From a virus: DNA of 40,050 nucleotides. Positions 23,544 through 31,454 of this stretch are shown here, piece after piece. The translations under genes were made by a program, and so were the position numbers. The DNA lies in the IMG/VR virus record IMGVR_UViG_3300047510_001522, positions 1 to 40,050 of that record; one strand, written 5' to 3'. How positions within the stretch are numbered: the first letter of the stretch is position 1; every line of letters begins with the position of its first letter. Below the pieces are notes generated by a model. The model saw only the letters and a list, made by a program, of their open reading frames with translations, was not told the origin of the DNA and made no database searches.

Positions 23544-24044
23544 TTATAGTGTATCTATTACTATTCTATTTATATCAAATGTTTCCCCAGGGTCTTTCTT
23601 TCGTCCCCACGGAAACGCAATTTCAGAATGTGTATACAGTTGGTGACCGACATTTCTATATCTAGATTTTAACTGATTCACCATCAACTGTAGACTTGCG
23701 TATTGTTTATCAGTATATCGTAATCCGTTTTTACCTTGTAAACAAATACCAATACTAAAATCATTCCAACTTAACATTCCGTCTTTTAGTGAAATTCCTG
23801 CGTGTTTTGCAACATATTTGGGGTCCACATACTGATATATTTTTCCGTTTCTATCTATAAAATAATGATATGCTAATCTCCGTCTACGAAGTACACTATG
23901 TGTTTGCCGTGCGGACATATTAGAGCCATCATTATGAATCACGATAAAGTTTCGTGTCGTGTCTCGTAATGTTTTTGCAGGTAACGGCATCCTTGTTATC
24001 TGCGGTGCTTGTATTGCTAAAACAAGTAATAAAGTTTTAATCAT
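23544..24044 (-). CDS. N-acetylmuramoyl-L-alanine amidase (amidase_2/PGRP-like)
   Basis: 166 aa with an N-terminal signal-like segment (MIKTLLLVLAIQA). Family motifs: FIVIHNDGSNMSA with the first zinc His, LAYHYFIDRNGKIYQYVD, VAKHAGIS, FSIGICLQG, and THSEIA followed by KKDPGETFD carrying the last ligands. It cleaves the amide between MurNAc and L-Ala in peptidoglycan. Strong AAGGAGG site. It follows a terminator/promoter hairpin (24060-24096). Secreted form suggests periplasmic delivery without a canonical holin. Confidence 0.88.
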   Translation of the reverse strand: MIKTLLLVLAIQAPQITRMPLPAKTLRDTTRNFIVIHNDGSNMSARQTHSVLRRRRLAYHYFIDRNGKIYQYVDPKYVAKHAGISLKDGMLSWNDFSIGICLQGKNGLRYTDKQYASLQLMVNQLKSRYRNVGHQLYTHSEIAFPWGRKKDPGETFDINRIVIDTL

Positions 24045-24059
24045 AAGGCACCTCCTTAA

Positions 24060-24096
24060 AATATAAAGTGGGGATTGATTTTGTCAACCCCCACTT
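24060..24096 (-). terminator. Strong hairpin overlapping a possible promoter
   Basis: 13-bp stem AAGTGGGGGTTGA / TCAATCCCCACTT (one G-U in RNA) with a five-base loop, followed on the minus strand by TATATTTT. It ends the lipoprotein transcript. TTGACA inside the hairpin, 16 bases and TATATT also form a promoter for the amidase gene. The overlap would let the two functions exclude each other. Confidence 0.65.
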
Positions 24097-24124
24097 AAAT
24101 AAATAGATGTAAAATTCTATTTTA

Positions 24125-24607
24125 TTATGGTCTTGGACGATTTGTTATCAACCAATTTCTTTGTGCCGGTGTCAATACACCAAAAATTGCGATGTGTAAT
24201 TGACGAGTTGGTTCCCGTAATGATTCTGTAATTGGTCGTGCTTCTAATAATATAGTCATTACTTCTTGACGAGTTGCTCCATCACGACGAGCGAGGCGTG
24301 CTCGTTCAAATACTGCACGCAATGCCGTCAACTTTTCTTGATGTGTTTGGCGGAATTGGTCACGAAGTGCTTTGATTGCTGCCGCTTGTGTTGCGGTTAT
24401 CTTCAATGAATCTGGAAGTCTAGCAAATCCAGCAGTCCGACCGTCTGTTGGGTGTCCTCTATGTTGTTCTCCAAGAGTTCCTTCCAATGCCACACCAGTT
24501 TCACCAAATACAACTAATGAATAATCTTCAGCAGGAATAGTTGGTGCTACTGGTGACGAACATGCGGTAAGTAATCCAATCAATGAAATTAATAATAAAT
24601 TTTTCAT
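24125..24607 (-). CDS. Lipoprotein with LTxxQ-like (Spy/CpxP-type) features
   Basis: 160 aa from the ATG at 24607, chosen because GGAGG lies four bases upstream; an ATG 45 bases earlier lacks such a site. Signal MKNLLLISLIGLLTACSS with lipobox Cys16. The mature part has DSLKITATQAAAIKALRDQF, helix-rich Arg/Gln segments and a terminal VLTPAQRNWL, matching the LTxxQ-like helical pattern of periplasmic Spy/CpxP chaperones. High Arg and lower AT suggest it was acquired from a bacterial genome. Could buffer periplasmic stress during infection (inference). Confidence 0.7.
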   Translation of the reverse strand: MKNLLLISLIGLLTACSSPVAPTIPAEDYSLVVFGETGVALEGTLGEQHRGHPTDGRTAGFARLPDSLKITATQAAAIKALRDQFRQTHQEKLTALRAVFERARLARRDGATRQEVMTILLEARPITESLREPTRQLHIAIFGVLTPAQRNWLITNRPRP

Positions 24608-24661
24608 ACTACCTCCATTTAAGTTCGTATTATTAGACGCACAAAAAATCAAAATGTTAAA

Positions 24662-25261
24662 TTACTTCACTAATTCGTAGAATTCCTTGAAGTGCTTGAT
24701 ACGGTCTGCCAATCCGATGGTACCACCATTTACCTTCTTGGTGATTGCGGTTACATCTGCATCGGTTGCACCCTTGTCTGCTAATTCATTGAGCTTACGT
24801 GAATTCCAGAACCATGCTGCTGAAAGAAGTGGGTACTTGGTTGCTACGAGGTCTGGATTTGCAGTGATGTCTTCTGCGACAACCTTATCAAATGCTGAAT
24901 AATTGTCCTTACCAGTTAATTGAATATATCCACGACCACGATATTTGAAACCGTCACCAGATGCTTCTGGGCCGTTGCCCATACGACCACCATAAACCAA
25001 GTTTGCAATCTTTTCTGGCTTACGTTCGTATTCTGCTGCCTTTGCATCAGTTGGGAAGTACTTTCCAAAAATACCACGAAGTCCCTTTGCACCATAGTTT
25101 AGATTTTCATTCACTGCCTTGAAGTTGCCGGATTCGTGACCACATTGTGCAAGAAAGTGGCAAAGACGAAGTGGGGTGTTGATTTGGAACTTGTCCATTA
25201 CTTCTGGAATTTGAGCAATAACTGCGTCTGGAACGTGACCTTTGAGTTTACTGATGTCCAT
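24662..25261 (-). CDS. Glycoside hydrolase family 19 endolysin
   Basis: 199 aa, no signal peptide. GH19 signatures: FLAQCGHESGNF with catalytic Glu43, LNYGAKGLRGIFGKYFP, GFKYRGRGYIQLTGKDNY, and SAAWFWNSRKLNELAD. Phage members cleave peptidoglycan glycan strands. As it lacks a signal, it probably needs one of the holin-like proteins upstream. AGGAGAAACGT ribosome site. Follows the lipase gene by 17 bases. Confidence 0.93.
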   Translation of the reverse strand: MDISKLKGHVPDAVIAQIPEVMDKFQINTPLRLCHFLAQCGHESGNFKAVNENLNYGAKGLRGIFGKYFPTDAKAAEYERKPEKIANLVYGGRMGNGPEASGDGFKYRGRGYIQLTGKDNYSAFDKVVAEDITANPDLVATKYPLLSAAWFWNSRKLNELADKGATDADVTAITKKVNGGTIGLADRIKHFKEFYELVK

Positions 25262-25278
25262 ACGTTTCTCCTAATTGG

Positions 25279-26058
25279 TTAAGATTGTGATACGTCATTC
25301 ATTGCCCAGAATGTCAAGTTTTCCGTGTACAATTCTGATGAATGGTCCTTTGCATCTCCTGCGATTAACTTGAAAATGCCGTGTGGTAATAGCAGGGATA
25401 AAATACGTTTCCAACTAATTTTTCTATCAAACTCAACTATAACCTTTCCGTCACTACCGATGTGATGCATCGTACCGCAGTGATAGTAGAATGGAACAAA
25501 TGGAACTTTGGTTACAATATCACCGTCATTTACCCAACGATGATGTGTAATTTGACCATTGAATTCATTAATATATGCACGATTACCAACACGTGGACTA
25601 CCATATGTAAATAATGTTGGAACTCTCATACTGATGTCCAATACACAACGACGAGCCATCAAAGTTGCCATTGCCGCACCTAAACTATGTCCAGTAAACC
25701 AAATATCTTTGTTCTTAATTGGACTAATATGTGCTTTAATTGGTTCCCAAATCTTGTCGGTGTATGTTCTAAATCCACGATGAACCTTGCCGATACCCGT
25801 GCGTGATGGAGTCAATGCTATACTAAGGTCTGCACTAATATCACTCCATTCTTTGACTTCAGTACCACGACATACGACTACTACATCGTCTTTACTTTCA
25901 ATTACATATGCGTTACTACCTTCATTTCCGTAATATGTTACTTCGTCAAACCCTGCTTTCTTAAATAACTTGGTTGCTTCTTTTGGTGCTTGATATGCTA
26001 AATTACTAAATCTTGCAAATAATGCGCTTTGTTCTGAGAACGGTAATTCTTTAATCAT
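25279..26058 (-). CDS. Class 3 (fungal-type) lipase-like alpha/beta hydrolase
   Basis: 259 aa. The nucleophile elbow FTGHSLGAAMAT with Ser125, VVVCRGTEVKEWSDI (oxyanion/strand region), VNDGDIVTKVPF (candidate Asp) and a His in YHCGTMHHIG complete the lipase-3 arrangement. No signal peptide. It probably cleaves lipid ester bonds. Position between a lipoprotein and the GH19 lysin suggests membrane damage at lysis. Rare in tailed phages. AAGGAGC ribosome site. Confidence 0.88.
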   Translation of the reverse strand: MIKELPFSEQSALFARFSNLAYQAPKEATKLFKKAGFDEVTYYGNEGSNAYVIESKDDVVVVCRGTEVKEWSDISADLSIALTPSRTGIGKVHRGFRTYTDKIWEPIKAHISPIKNKDIWFTGHSLGAAMATLMARRCVLDISMRVPTLFTYGSPRVGNRAYINEFNGQITHHRWVNDGDIVTKVPFVPFYYHCGTMHHIGSDGKVIVEFDRKISWKRILSLLLPHGIFKLIAGDAKDHSSELYTENLTFWAMNDVSQS

Positions 26059-26067
26059 AACTGCTCC

Positions 26068-27504
26068 TTATAGTGTTACCCGTGAACCGATGAGTAAAAA
26101 GTGTAGAGGTTTTCCTGTTGACGGAACCATTACTCTGTGTGCGCCTGTCATACCGAATCGTTTGGTAATCTTATAGTCTACCGAGTTACCAATCATTGCA
26201 CTGAGTTGGTCACTGAATGTAAACTTGGTCATATCATTATATGAGACTGGTGCACCCAGTAAAAATACTTGTGGAGAAAGTGTTGCTCGTTCGTTTATTT
26301 GAATTGGATTATGCATCCAAAATGCAGCAAATGATGTTGCATAACTAATTGCTGTTTTCTTTTCCATTTCATCTGGTACTGCTAAAATAATTACATTACC
26401 ACTAATCCCGACCACACCCCATTTTGGACTTGGTTTGACCCAAGTTGCACCTGCCATATTCATCCAAGTTCCTTTGAGATATGCAGTAGTGTTTGCATAC
26501 GACATAATGTGTTTTAACTTACCCTTATCAAACTTCATTTTAGAATATGATGCGTTGATAGCTCCTTGGTCAAAAGTCAACCAAAGAATACCAGTGACCC
26601 CATAACTCTTATCACCTGCTAATGAAGATTGAGAAACACCCGTGGTCAACATTGCGGTCAAACTACCATCTGGATTTTGACCGGTTGTTAAATCGGATGC
26701 TACCAATAAAGGATTAACATTTTCACCACCCTTTTTCTTTTCTTCTTTCTTTTCGTCCTTCTTCTCTTCAGACTTTTCTTCAGACTTAGATTCAGATTTA
26801 CTTTCTTCTGACTTTGATTCCGATTTAGATTCCGATGAAGATTCTGACTTAGCCTCGGCTTTAGCTTCTGCGGGTTTAGATTCTGCCGCGGGTTCTCCAC
26901 CACCACCACTTGATGTGGGTGCTGGTTCTGACGATGAACTAGAAGGAGCAGGAGTAGAGGACGAACTACTAGATGGTGCGGGTGCAGCTGGTGCCGCAGG
27001 TGCTGCAGGAGCGGGTGGTGGTGTTGGGGGTGGTGTAGACGCCGCCGCTGACGTTGCAGCAGAACTTGCTGCACTATTTGCCGCCGAACTTGCCGCATTA
27101 CCTGCTGCTGATGACGCGGCGGATGATGCCGCAGATGACGCTGCCGCACTTGCTGCCGCTGATGCCGCAGCACTTGCCGCAGCGGACGCCGCTTGTGTTG
27201 CAGCTTGTGTTGCTACTGTCGTTGTTGTTTGTGTCACAACTGGATTATTCACCACAGGACACGGAATATTAACCGTAACTTGATTAATCCATGTTAATAG
27301 TTCACCTGCTTGTGCTTGTGCCGCAGTAAAAATCTTGGATTGACCACGATACGAAATCAGTACACCAGGCCCATTAATAGGAAATGTTGCCGTTTGAACT
27401 GTATTCGTACACGGGTCAACCCAAGTTTGTACTACAACTTGTGCTTTACCACAGCTTGATGCTACAAATAATAATAGTATAACTGCGGTTCTAATATATT
27501 TCAT
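26068..27504 (-). CDS. Lipoprotein with Ala/Ser and acidic repeats and barrel-like C-terminal domain
   Basis: 478 aa. Signal MKYIRTAVILLLFVASSCGK with lipobox Cys18. Residues about 95-165 are Ala/Ser repeats of AASAAASAA type, then Pro/Ala and Ser-rich linkers, then a Ser/Lys/Glu stretch (ESKSESKSEESKSESKSEEK) to about residue 260. The last 210 residues alternate hydrophobic/polar and end SVDYKITKRFGMTGAHRVMV ... LLIGSRVTL, clearly related to the end of the 290-aa protein at 29093-29965. Probably an outer-membrane barrel on a long surface stalk. Start overlaps the nuclease stop as ATGA. Confidence 0.75.
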   Translation of the reverse strand: MKYIRTAVILLLFVASSCGKAQVVVQTWVDPCTNTVQTATFPINGPGVLISYRGQSKIFTAAQAQAGELLTWINQVTVNIPCPVVNNPVVTQTTTTVATQAATQAASAAASAAASAAASAAASSAASSAASSAAGNAASSAANSAASSAATSAAASTPPPTPPPAPAAPAAPAAPAPSSSSSSTPAPSSSSSEPAPTSSGGGGEPAAESKPAEAKAEAKSESSSESKSESKSEESKSESKSEEKSEEKKDEKKEEKKKGGENVNPLLVASDLTTGQNPDGSLTAMLTTGVSQSSLAGDKSYGVTGILWLTFDQGAINASYSKMKFDKGKLKHIMSYANTTAYLKGTWMNMAGATWVKPSPKWGVVGISGNVIILAVPDEMEKKTAISYATSFAAFWMHNPIQINERATLSPQVFLLGAPVSYNDMTKFTFSDQLSAMIGNSVDYKITKRFGMTGAHRVMVPSTGKPLHFLLIGSRVTL

Positions 27505-28121
27505 TGTTTAATTAGTAACTTTGTAAGTTTCTTTACACTATCCAACGGTACCTTATGCATTTCAAATGACTTTGACCGTTCTGGAACATTTGGAAACACA
27601 TACGCTTCCGATTGTCCCTTGACCCAAATCACCTTCCAGCAGTGTGTAGGAACCGCGACGCGATTCATCTTTTGTGCTTCACCAACACATCCTGCCTTAA
27701 CAATGACTGAATCATTTTCTACAGCGAGAATACGAGTCCATTCTTCTAAGTTCTTCCATTGCCCACGGTTCAATCCTGGATATTGTGGAGCCATATTGGT
27801 GAAATAGAAACTTTCTGCCATATGTTTTTCATTACACCGTGCATCTGCGGCTGGTGAAATGTGTCCACGGTCAAATCCAGACTTGACATAATCTTCATCA
27901 ATATTACTTTCTTTCTTGATGTTTGGGTCTGGGAGGAACTTGTCCGTACGCTTTGCTGGATTCTTACATTCCAACTTACTACGAGTCACTGTCCATTCCA
28001 CAAGCACAGGATACCTCTTACTCACAGAAAATACCGATTCATAGTTGCCATGTTTCACCCGAACGGTATCCTGCGCTTGTAATGGAAGTGCTAATAAGAA
28101 AAATACTAATAGTTTTTTCAT
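27501..28121 (-). CDS. Secreted DNA/RNA non-specific endonuclease (NUC family)
   Basis: 206 aa with signal peptide MKKLLVFFLLALPLQAQ. Active-site motif SGFDRGHISPAAD with DRGH at 84-87, followed by FYFTNMAPQ and NRGQWKNLE carrying the metal-binding Asn and Glu. The family cleaves single- and double-stranded nucleic acid non-specifically and needs Mg. Export to the periplasm or outside suggests degrading competing DNA, or host DNA after lysis, without harming cytoplasmic phage DNA. Start overlaps the dockerin gene stop (TAATG). Confidence 0.9.
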   Translation of the reverse strand: MKKLLVFFLLALPLQAQDTVRVKHGNYESVFSVSKRYPVLVEWTVTRSKLECKNPAKRTDKFLPDPNIKKESNIDEDYVKSGFDRGHISPAADARCNEKHMAESFYFTNMAPQYPGLNRGQWKNLEEWTRILAVENDSVIVKAGCVGEAQKMNRVAVPTHCWKVIWVKGQSEAYVFPNVPERSKSFEMHKVPLDSVKKLTKLLIKQ

Positions 28122-28363
28122 TAGTTTTTCTTTTTACCAGTTATCTTCTTTGCACGTGGCTTACGAACCTTCTTGACCACTTCTGCTGCTGCCTTAACAT
28201 CCTTAAGGTCAACTTTGCCATCACCATTGACATCAAGTGTCTTTGCTACTGCTGCTTCAACCTTCTTGACAGTACCAACAAGCTTAAGTGGTTGTTGCGA
28301 CTTTCTGGTGAGTACGAATGCAACTGCTACTGCTACTAATAATAAAACAAATACCGTTGTCAT
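28121..28363 (-). CDS. Membrane-anchored dockerin/EF-hand protein
   Basis: 80 aa. Residues 3-19 are a transmembrane segment (TVFVLLLVAVAVAFVLT). Residues 44-55 are one canonical calcium loop, DVNGDGKVDLKD, of dockerin-I type, flanked by helices. The last 15 residues are very Lys-rich (RKPRAKKITGKKK). A single EF repeat is half a dockerin, so binding could need a dimer. In the same operon as a cohesin-containing protein (31455-33500). Orientation of the domain relative to the membrane is not known. Confidence 0.75.
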   Translation of the reverse strand: MTTVFVLLLVAVAVAFVLTRKSQQPLKLVGTVKKVEAAVAKTLDVNGDGKVDLKDVKAAAEVVKKVRKPRAKKITGKKKN

Positions 28364-28373
28364 AAAAAACTCC

Positions 28374-29084
28374 TTAGTTTGGGAAAATCTTCTTGCGGAC
28401 CATCCGCGTTACTATCTTTGCTGATGCATCTTCGAGTGCTTTCTTAGTACTGGTACCGATGGTACTTTGGTTGAACTTGATTTCACCAAAGTTATCATCG
28501 TTCATAAGGGTTAATTCACGAACTGTTTTTGCTTCCCCTAATCCAGAACCAGTAAAGTATTCACCAGTTTCTGCGTCAACGAACTTCACCTGCAAGCCTA
28601 AACGAGTAACCACTTTATTTTTAACACCATCTTTTAAATTGATGGTTTCATCTTCGGATACTGAAAAATCATAGACTTCAATATATACAAAGTAACGAGC
28701 TAACTTAATCTTTCCACGACCATCTAATTTGTTTTCAGTAAATCCAGATTGTGATGCTTGAAATTGCTTGACCATTCTGTTCTTGATTTCTGTCTTATCT
28801 TCGGTGAAGGTAAAACGATTGGTTTCTTCCAAGTATTCCACAACGATATTGGTGACCCCAAGACCAACACGCTTGTCTTTGAGTTCTGGGTACATTGCAA
28901 ATACTTCTTCACCGATACCGATGTTTAATAGTTGAATAGGAACTTTTGGTCCTTCGTAATCCATCAATGAATCAATATTGACCTTTTTTTCAAATGATGC
29001 CTTATATTCCTCGGTAACAGTCTTTCCAACAACTTGTGCTGAGAGAAGAGTTGGGAGTAATAATAATACGAGTAATTTTTTCAT
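28374..29084 (-). CDS. CsgG-like (curli secretion channel family) secreted protein
   Basis: 236 aa with signal MKKLLVLLLLPTLLSAQ, no lipobox Cys. CsgG/FlgT-type sequence: LGVTNIVVEYLEETNRFTFT, VKQFQASQSGFTENK, ARYFVYIEVYDFSVSE, LGLQVKFVDAETGEYFTGSG and a C-terminal helix ALEDASAKIVTRMV. CsgG normally forms a nonameric outer-membrane pore for curli subunits and is lipidated; this one is not. Homologs occur in some T4-like phages. May form a pore or modify host export. Follows the 290-aa barrel gene closely. Confidence 0.8.
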   Translation of the reverse strand: MKKLLVLLLLPTLLSAQVVGKTVTEEYKASFEKKVNIDSLMDYEGPKVPIQLLNIGIGEEVFAMYPELKDKRVGLGVTNIVVEYLEETNRFTFTEDKTEIKNRMVKQFQASQSGFTENKLDGRGKIKLARYFVYIEVYDFSVSEDETINLKDGVKNKVVTRLGLQVKFVDAETGEYFTGSGLGEAKTVRELTLMNDDNFGEIKFNQSTIGTSTKKALEDASAKIVTRMVRKKIFPN

Positions 29085-29092
29085 TGGATATC

Positions 29093-29965
29093 CTAAAATT
29101 GAAATTGTGTTCCAACCATAAATATAACTGGATTACTTTTTTTGTATCCTACCGATTCACCAAATTTGTCAAGTGTGGTGTTCAATCTAATGTTGGTGTT
29201 CAATACAAATCGTTTTGTGATTTTCCAATCCACAGATGTTCCGTAATACACATCTAAATTGAAATCACTGAAATATGCAATATTGGTTATACCGTTTTTG
29301 TAAACCTTATGTATATCGCTAAGTGCAAATATCTGTGGTGAGATGTTCACCTTGCCTGTTTTGAAGGTGTAGGTGTACATCAGCATGGCTCTGGTTATTA
29401 CTTGACTGGATGCTGGATTAATGGGATAGATGTTCTTCACCCAGTTTCCTTGTTCATCCACTATATATTCCCCTTGCCATGCACCCTCATATTCTCCCCA
29501 AAAGTTCTTGGATACATTCACAGTAGCACCGAATGTACCAAATGTTTTTGTTGGAAACAATTCTATCACGGAAAGTGTGATGTTCTTTTGAAAATCAAAA
29601 TCCGTGGAAACAAATGCTTGGAGCGTGGAGGTTACATGATTGGTGTTTCTGGTAATTCCATAACCAGCACCATAATAATCCCAAGCAGGATTTAGTGATG
29701 TTAGGAAGGATTGACTCCATGCTCCAGACAATGAAGATTTGTTGTATCCTAGATTCAAAGTTGTAGACACCTGTTTACCAACGATGCTTACAGATAGATT
29801 AGAGGATGACAACACATCTTTTTGAAAATCCACATACGATTGCACTACACCAATACCATTCCACGCAGAACTTGCTTCAAACAATTCTTTGGGTGATAGT
29901 TTTACTGTATCAGCCTGTGCCATCAACAATGACGGAACCAAAAGTAACCATAATAATTTTTTCAT
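29093..29965 (-). CDS. Outer-membrane beta-barrel-like protein
   Basis: 290 aa with signal MKKLLWLLLVPSLLMAQ. The mature part is a run of amphipathic beta strands (GATVNVSKNFWGEYEGAW, MLMYTYTFKTGKVNISPQIF, DVYYGTSVDWKITKRF) and it ends in VIFMVGTQFQF, a C-terminal Phe signal typical of barrels inserted by the BAM machinery. The last 80 residues resemble those of the 478-aa lipoprotein. It likely sits in the host outer membrane. Possible roles are superinfection exclusion, permeability change or surface display; none shown. Confidence 0.8.
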   Translation of the reverse strand: MKKLLWLLLVPSLLMAQADTVKLSPKELFEASSAWNGIGVVQSYVDFQKDVLSSSNLSVSIVGKQVSTTLNLGYNKSSLSGAWSQSFLTSLNPAWDYYGAGYGITRNTNHVTSTLQAFVSTDFDFQKNITLSVIELFPTKTFGTFGATVNVSKNFWGEYEGAWQGEYIVDEQGNWVKNIYPINPASSQVITRAMLMYTYTFKTGKVNISPQIFALSDIHKVYKNGITNIAYFSDFNLDVYYGTSVDWKITKRFVLNTNIRLNTTLDKFGESVGYKKSNPVIFMVGTQFQF

Positions 29966-30255
29966 TATTCTTCCTCTTCACCAGCCTTTGCTTGCTTGAC
30001 TGCTGTTGGTGAGAACTTTTCCAATCCTGCGATACCAAATGAACCTAATGTGATGACCATGAATGAATTGTATACGAATTCATGAATTTCCAATGGAATA
30101 CCCATAACACCTGTTACAAGGTCCACCAAAGAATACAAGGTCATCACTGCAAATGATAGGAAGCCAATTACTGTCTTTTCGTTATATTCATTGTTATCTT
30201 GGAAAATTTGTGAAAACTTTGATAACAATCCTTTTTGAATTTGTTTTGCATCCAT
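29965..30255 (-). CDS. Holin-like two-TM membrane protein
   Basis: 96 aa. Two hydrophobic segments, about residues 28-48 (VIGFLSFAVMTLYSLVDLVTG) and 62-80, separated by a short loop, then a Glu-rich tail. Size and layout match class II holins, and neighbours include membrane and wall-degrading enzymes, but no sequence motif proves it. Overlaps the barrel gene by one base. Confidence 0.65.
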   Translation of the reverse strand: MDAKQIQKGLLSKFSQIFQDNNEYNEKTVIGFLSFAVMTLYSLVDLVTGVMGIPLEIHEFVYNSFMVITLGSFGIAGLEKFSPTAVKQAKAGEEEE

Positions 30256-30256
30256 A

Positions 30257-30664
30257 TTAACCTCCTAACGTATTTGAGAAGGATTGTCCATCTTCTTCAT
30301 CCATCTTTTGTACCAACATCTTGTCCTTGTCGGTGTCTGAGAACCAGTAATCAATTATTTTACCATATGAACCGATGAAAGCACCTAACATAAGTAGAAG
30401 AAGTTCTTTCCATTCACCGTCGATTGCTGTTTGATTATATACTGCCATTGTAATACCACCAACAATTAACATAAAGGTGATAAGAACAATTGCCGTAATG
30501 TTCCAACGACGAGCCATCATCTTAAATAACATTTCTTGAAACTTACTTTCTTGTGCTGCTGATTTTTCTGCTGATGTAGTCATTGGAGTTTCCTCAATTG
30601 GGGTTGCATCTAAAACCGAAACTTCAGTTTCTTCAGATGTTGTAATTTCTTCTTCATTTCGCAT
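30257..30664 (-). CDS. Two-TM membrane protein with acidic N-terminus
   Basis: 135 aa. Residues 1-48 are acidic and disordered (EEITTSEETEVSVLDATP). Two membrane helices lie at about 55-75 (ITAIVLITFMLIVGGITM) and 86-105 (LLLLMLGAFIGSYG), followed by DYWFSDTDKDKMLV. Candidate holin or holin partner. The 5' end overlaps the 59-aa frame upstream by 55 bases. Confidence 0.7.
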   Translation of the reverse strand: MRNEEEITTSEETEVSVLDATPIEETPMTTSAEKSAAQESKFQEMLFKMMARRWNITAIVLITFMLIVGGITMAVYNQTAIDGEWKELLLLMLGAFIGSYGKIIDYWFSDTDKDKMLVQKMDEEDGQSFSNTLGG

Positions 30665-30789
30665 AGATTAATTTCCTCATTGGTATGAGTTGATTCATAG
30701 TAAAAGAAACCCCAACCTGCGTAAGCAGGTTCTTTTTTAGCCATAGCTTCTACTCGTTCACCGTAATCTTTAACCTCTTTGGGAGTCAT
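30610..30789 (-). CDS. 59-aa protein overlapping the two-TM gene
   Basis: Begins at ATG 30789, four bases after the stop of the 88-aa gene; a longer version upstream would overlap that gene and is not accepted. Residues 1-38 look ordinary (TPKEVKDYGERVEAMAKKEP, AGWGFFYYES), while the last 17 overlap the next gene out of frame. No good ribosome site, so translation would be by coupling. Function unknown. Confidence 0.5.
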   Translation of the reverse strand: MTPKEVKDYGERVEAMAKKEPAYAGWGFFYYESTHTNEEINLCEMKKKLQHLKKLKFRF

Positions 30790-30793
30790 ACGG

Positions 30794-31060
30794 TTACCAC
30801 TTTGGTTCTTCTTTTGCCCAATCGTCCTTCTTTTTTGGTGCTGGAGCTGGTGCTGCTGCACCACCACCTGAACCACCCTTGACTGTGTTGTTATTTTCAA
30901 GGTTGATAACTACTGGTGCAGCTGCTGGTGGTGGGGTTGTTGCTGCTTCATCGCCACCCATTAATTGCTTACCAACTACACCTGCGATTGCGGTCACAAT
31001 AATGGTTACTAAACCAATGATTGCGTTCTTTAATCCACCGCCTGAACTTTCTTCTGACAT
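30794..31060 (-). CDS. Single-TM protein with Pro/Ala and Gly linkers
   Basis: 88 aa. One membrane segment at residues 10-31 (LKNAIIGLVTIIVTAIAGVVG), then TTPPPAAAPVVINL, NNNTVKGGSGGGAAAPAPAP and a charged Lys/Asp/Trp tail. No lipobox. Looks like an anchored linker protein, perhaps a spanin- or Rz-like piece; not recognised. Confidence 0.65.
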   Translation of the reverse strand: MSEESSGGGLKNAIIGLVTIIVTAIAGVVGKQLMGGDEAATTPPPAAAPVVINLENNNTVKGGSGGGAAAPAPAPKKKDDWAKEEPKW

Positions 31061-31069
31061 AACGTTCTC

Positions 31070-31447
31070 CTATTGTTTGTTGATGATTACTGGAATCTTG
31101 ACAACGTTGCCAGAGACATCCAGTAGGTTTAAGTCATAAGAACCATTTTTAATCTTGGTGTAATCAAGGTTAATTACTTGATTCACTTTATCTGCAGTAA
31201 ATCCTTCAATTGCTAATACCTTACCATCAATACTGGTAAGTTGTAAACTATACAACGCACCTGGTGTGACTTCAACTAATACCGATGCGTGACCATCCGT
31301 AGTCGTAACTTTTTGTGTTCTAAACTTTGTGGAGGTTGATGTCACTCCCAAATCAAGTGGTTTACTCATATCTGGATTAAAAATATTATTGTCGTAGCAA
31401 CCAATTACCAAAAGGGAAATTATCCCGTATCGTAAATAGTTTTTCAT
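31070..31447 (-). CDS. Lipoprotein resembling a T9SS type A C-terminal domain
   Basis: 125 aa. Signal MKNYLRYGIISLLVIGCYDN with lipobox Cys17. The rest is one beta-sandwich-like unit: YSLQLTSIDGKVLAIEGFTA, INLDYTKIKNGSYDLNLLD and GNVVKIPVIINKQ, which is close to the order of strands in type IX secretion sorting domains (GKxL, L-x-x-G-x-Y). A Lys/Gln end fits too. Whether it is a sorting domain, a fold relative or a host-acquired fragment is open. Sits next to the cohesin protein. Confidence 0.6.
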   Translation of the reverse strand: MKNYLRYGIISLLVIGCYDNNIFNPDMSKPLDLGVTSTSTKFRTQKVTTTDGHASVLVEVTPGALYSLQLTSIDGKVLAIEGFTADKVNQVINLDYTKIKNGSYDLNLLDVSGNVVKIPVIINKQ

Positions 31448-31454
31448 ATTACTC

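Noticed and set aside
23567-23574. TATAAATA on the minus strand upstream of the PurA-like gene
   Set aside because: Lies inside coding sequence of the amidase where the codons alone can explain it; no second site supports it.
26700-27283. Long alternative-frame open reading frames on both strands in the Ala/Ser-rich region
   Set aside because: They are shadows of the low-complexity repeat in the 478-aa lipoprotein.
30790-30900. Longer 96-aa version of the 59-aa protein
   Set aside because: Would overlap the whole 3' half of the 88-aa gene out of frame; only the shorter form is accepted.
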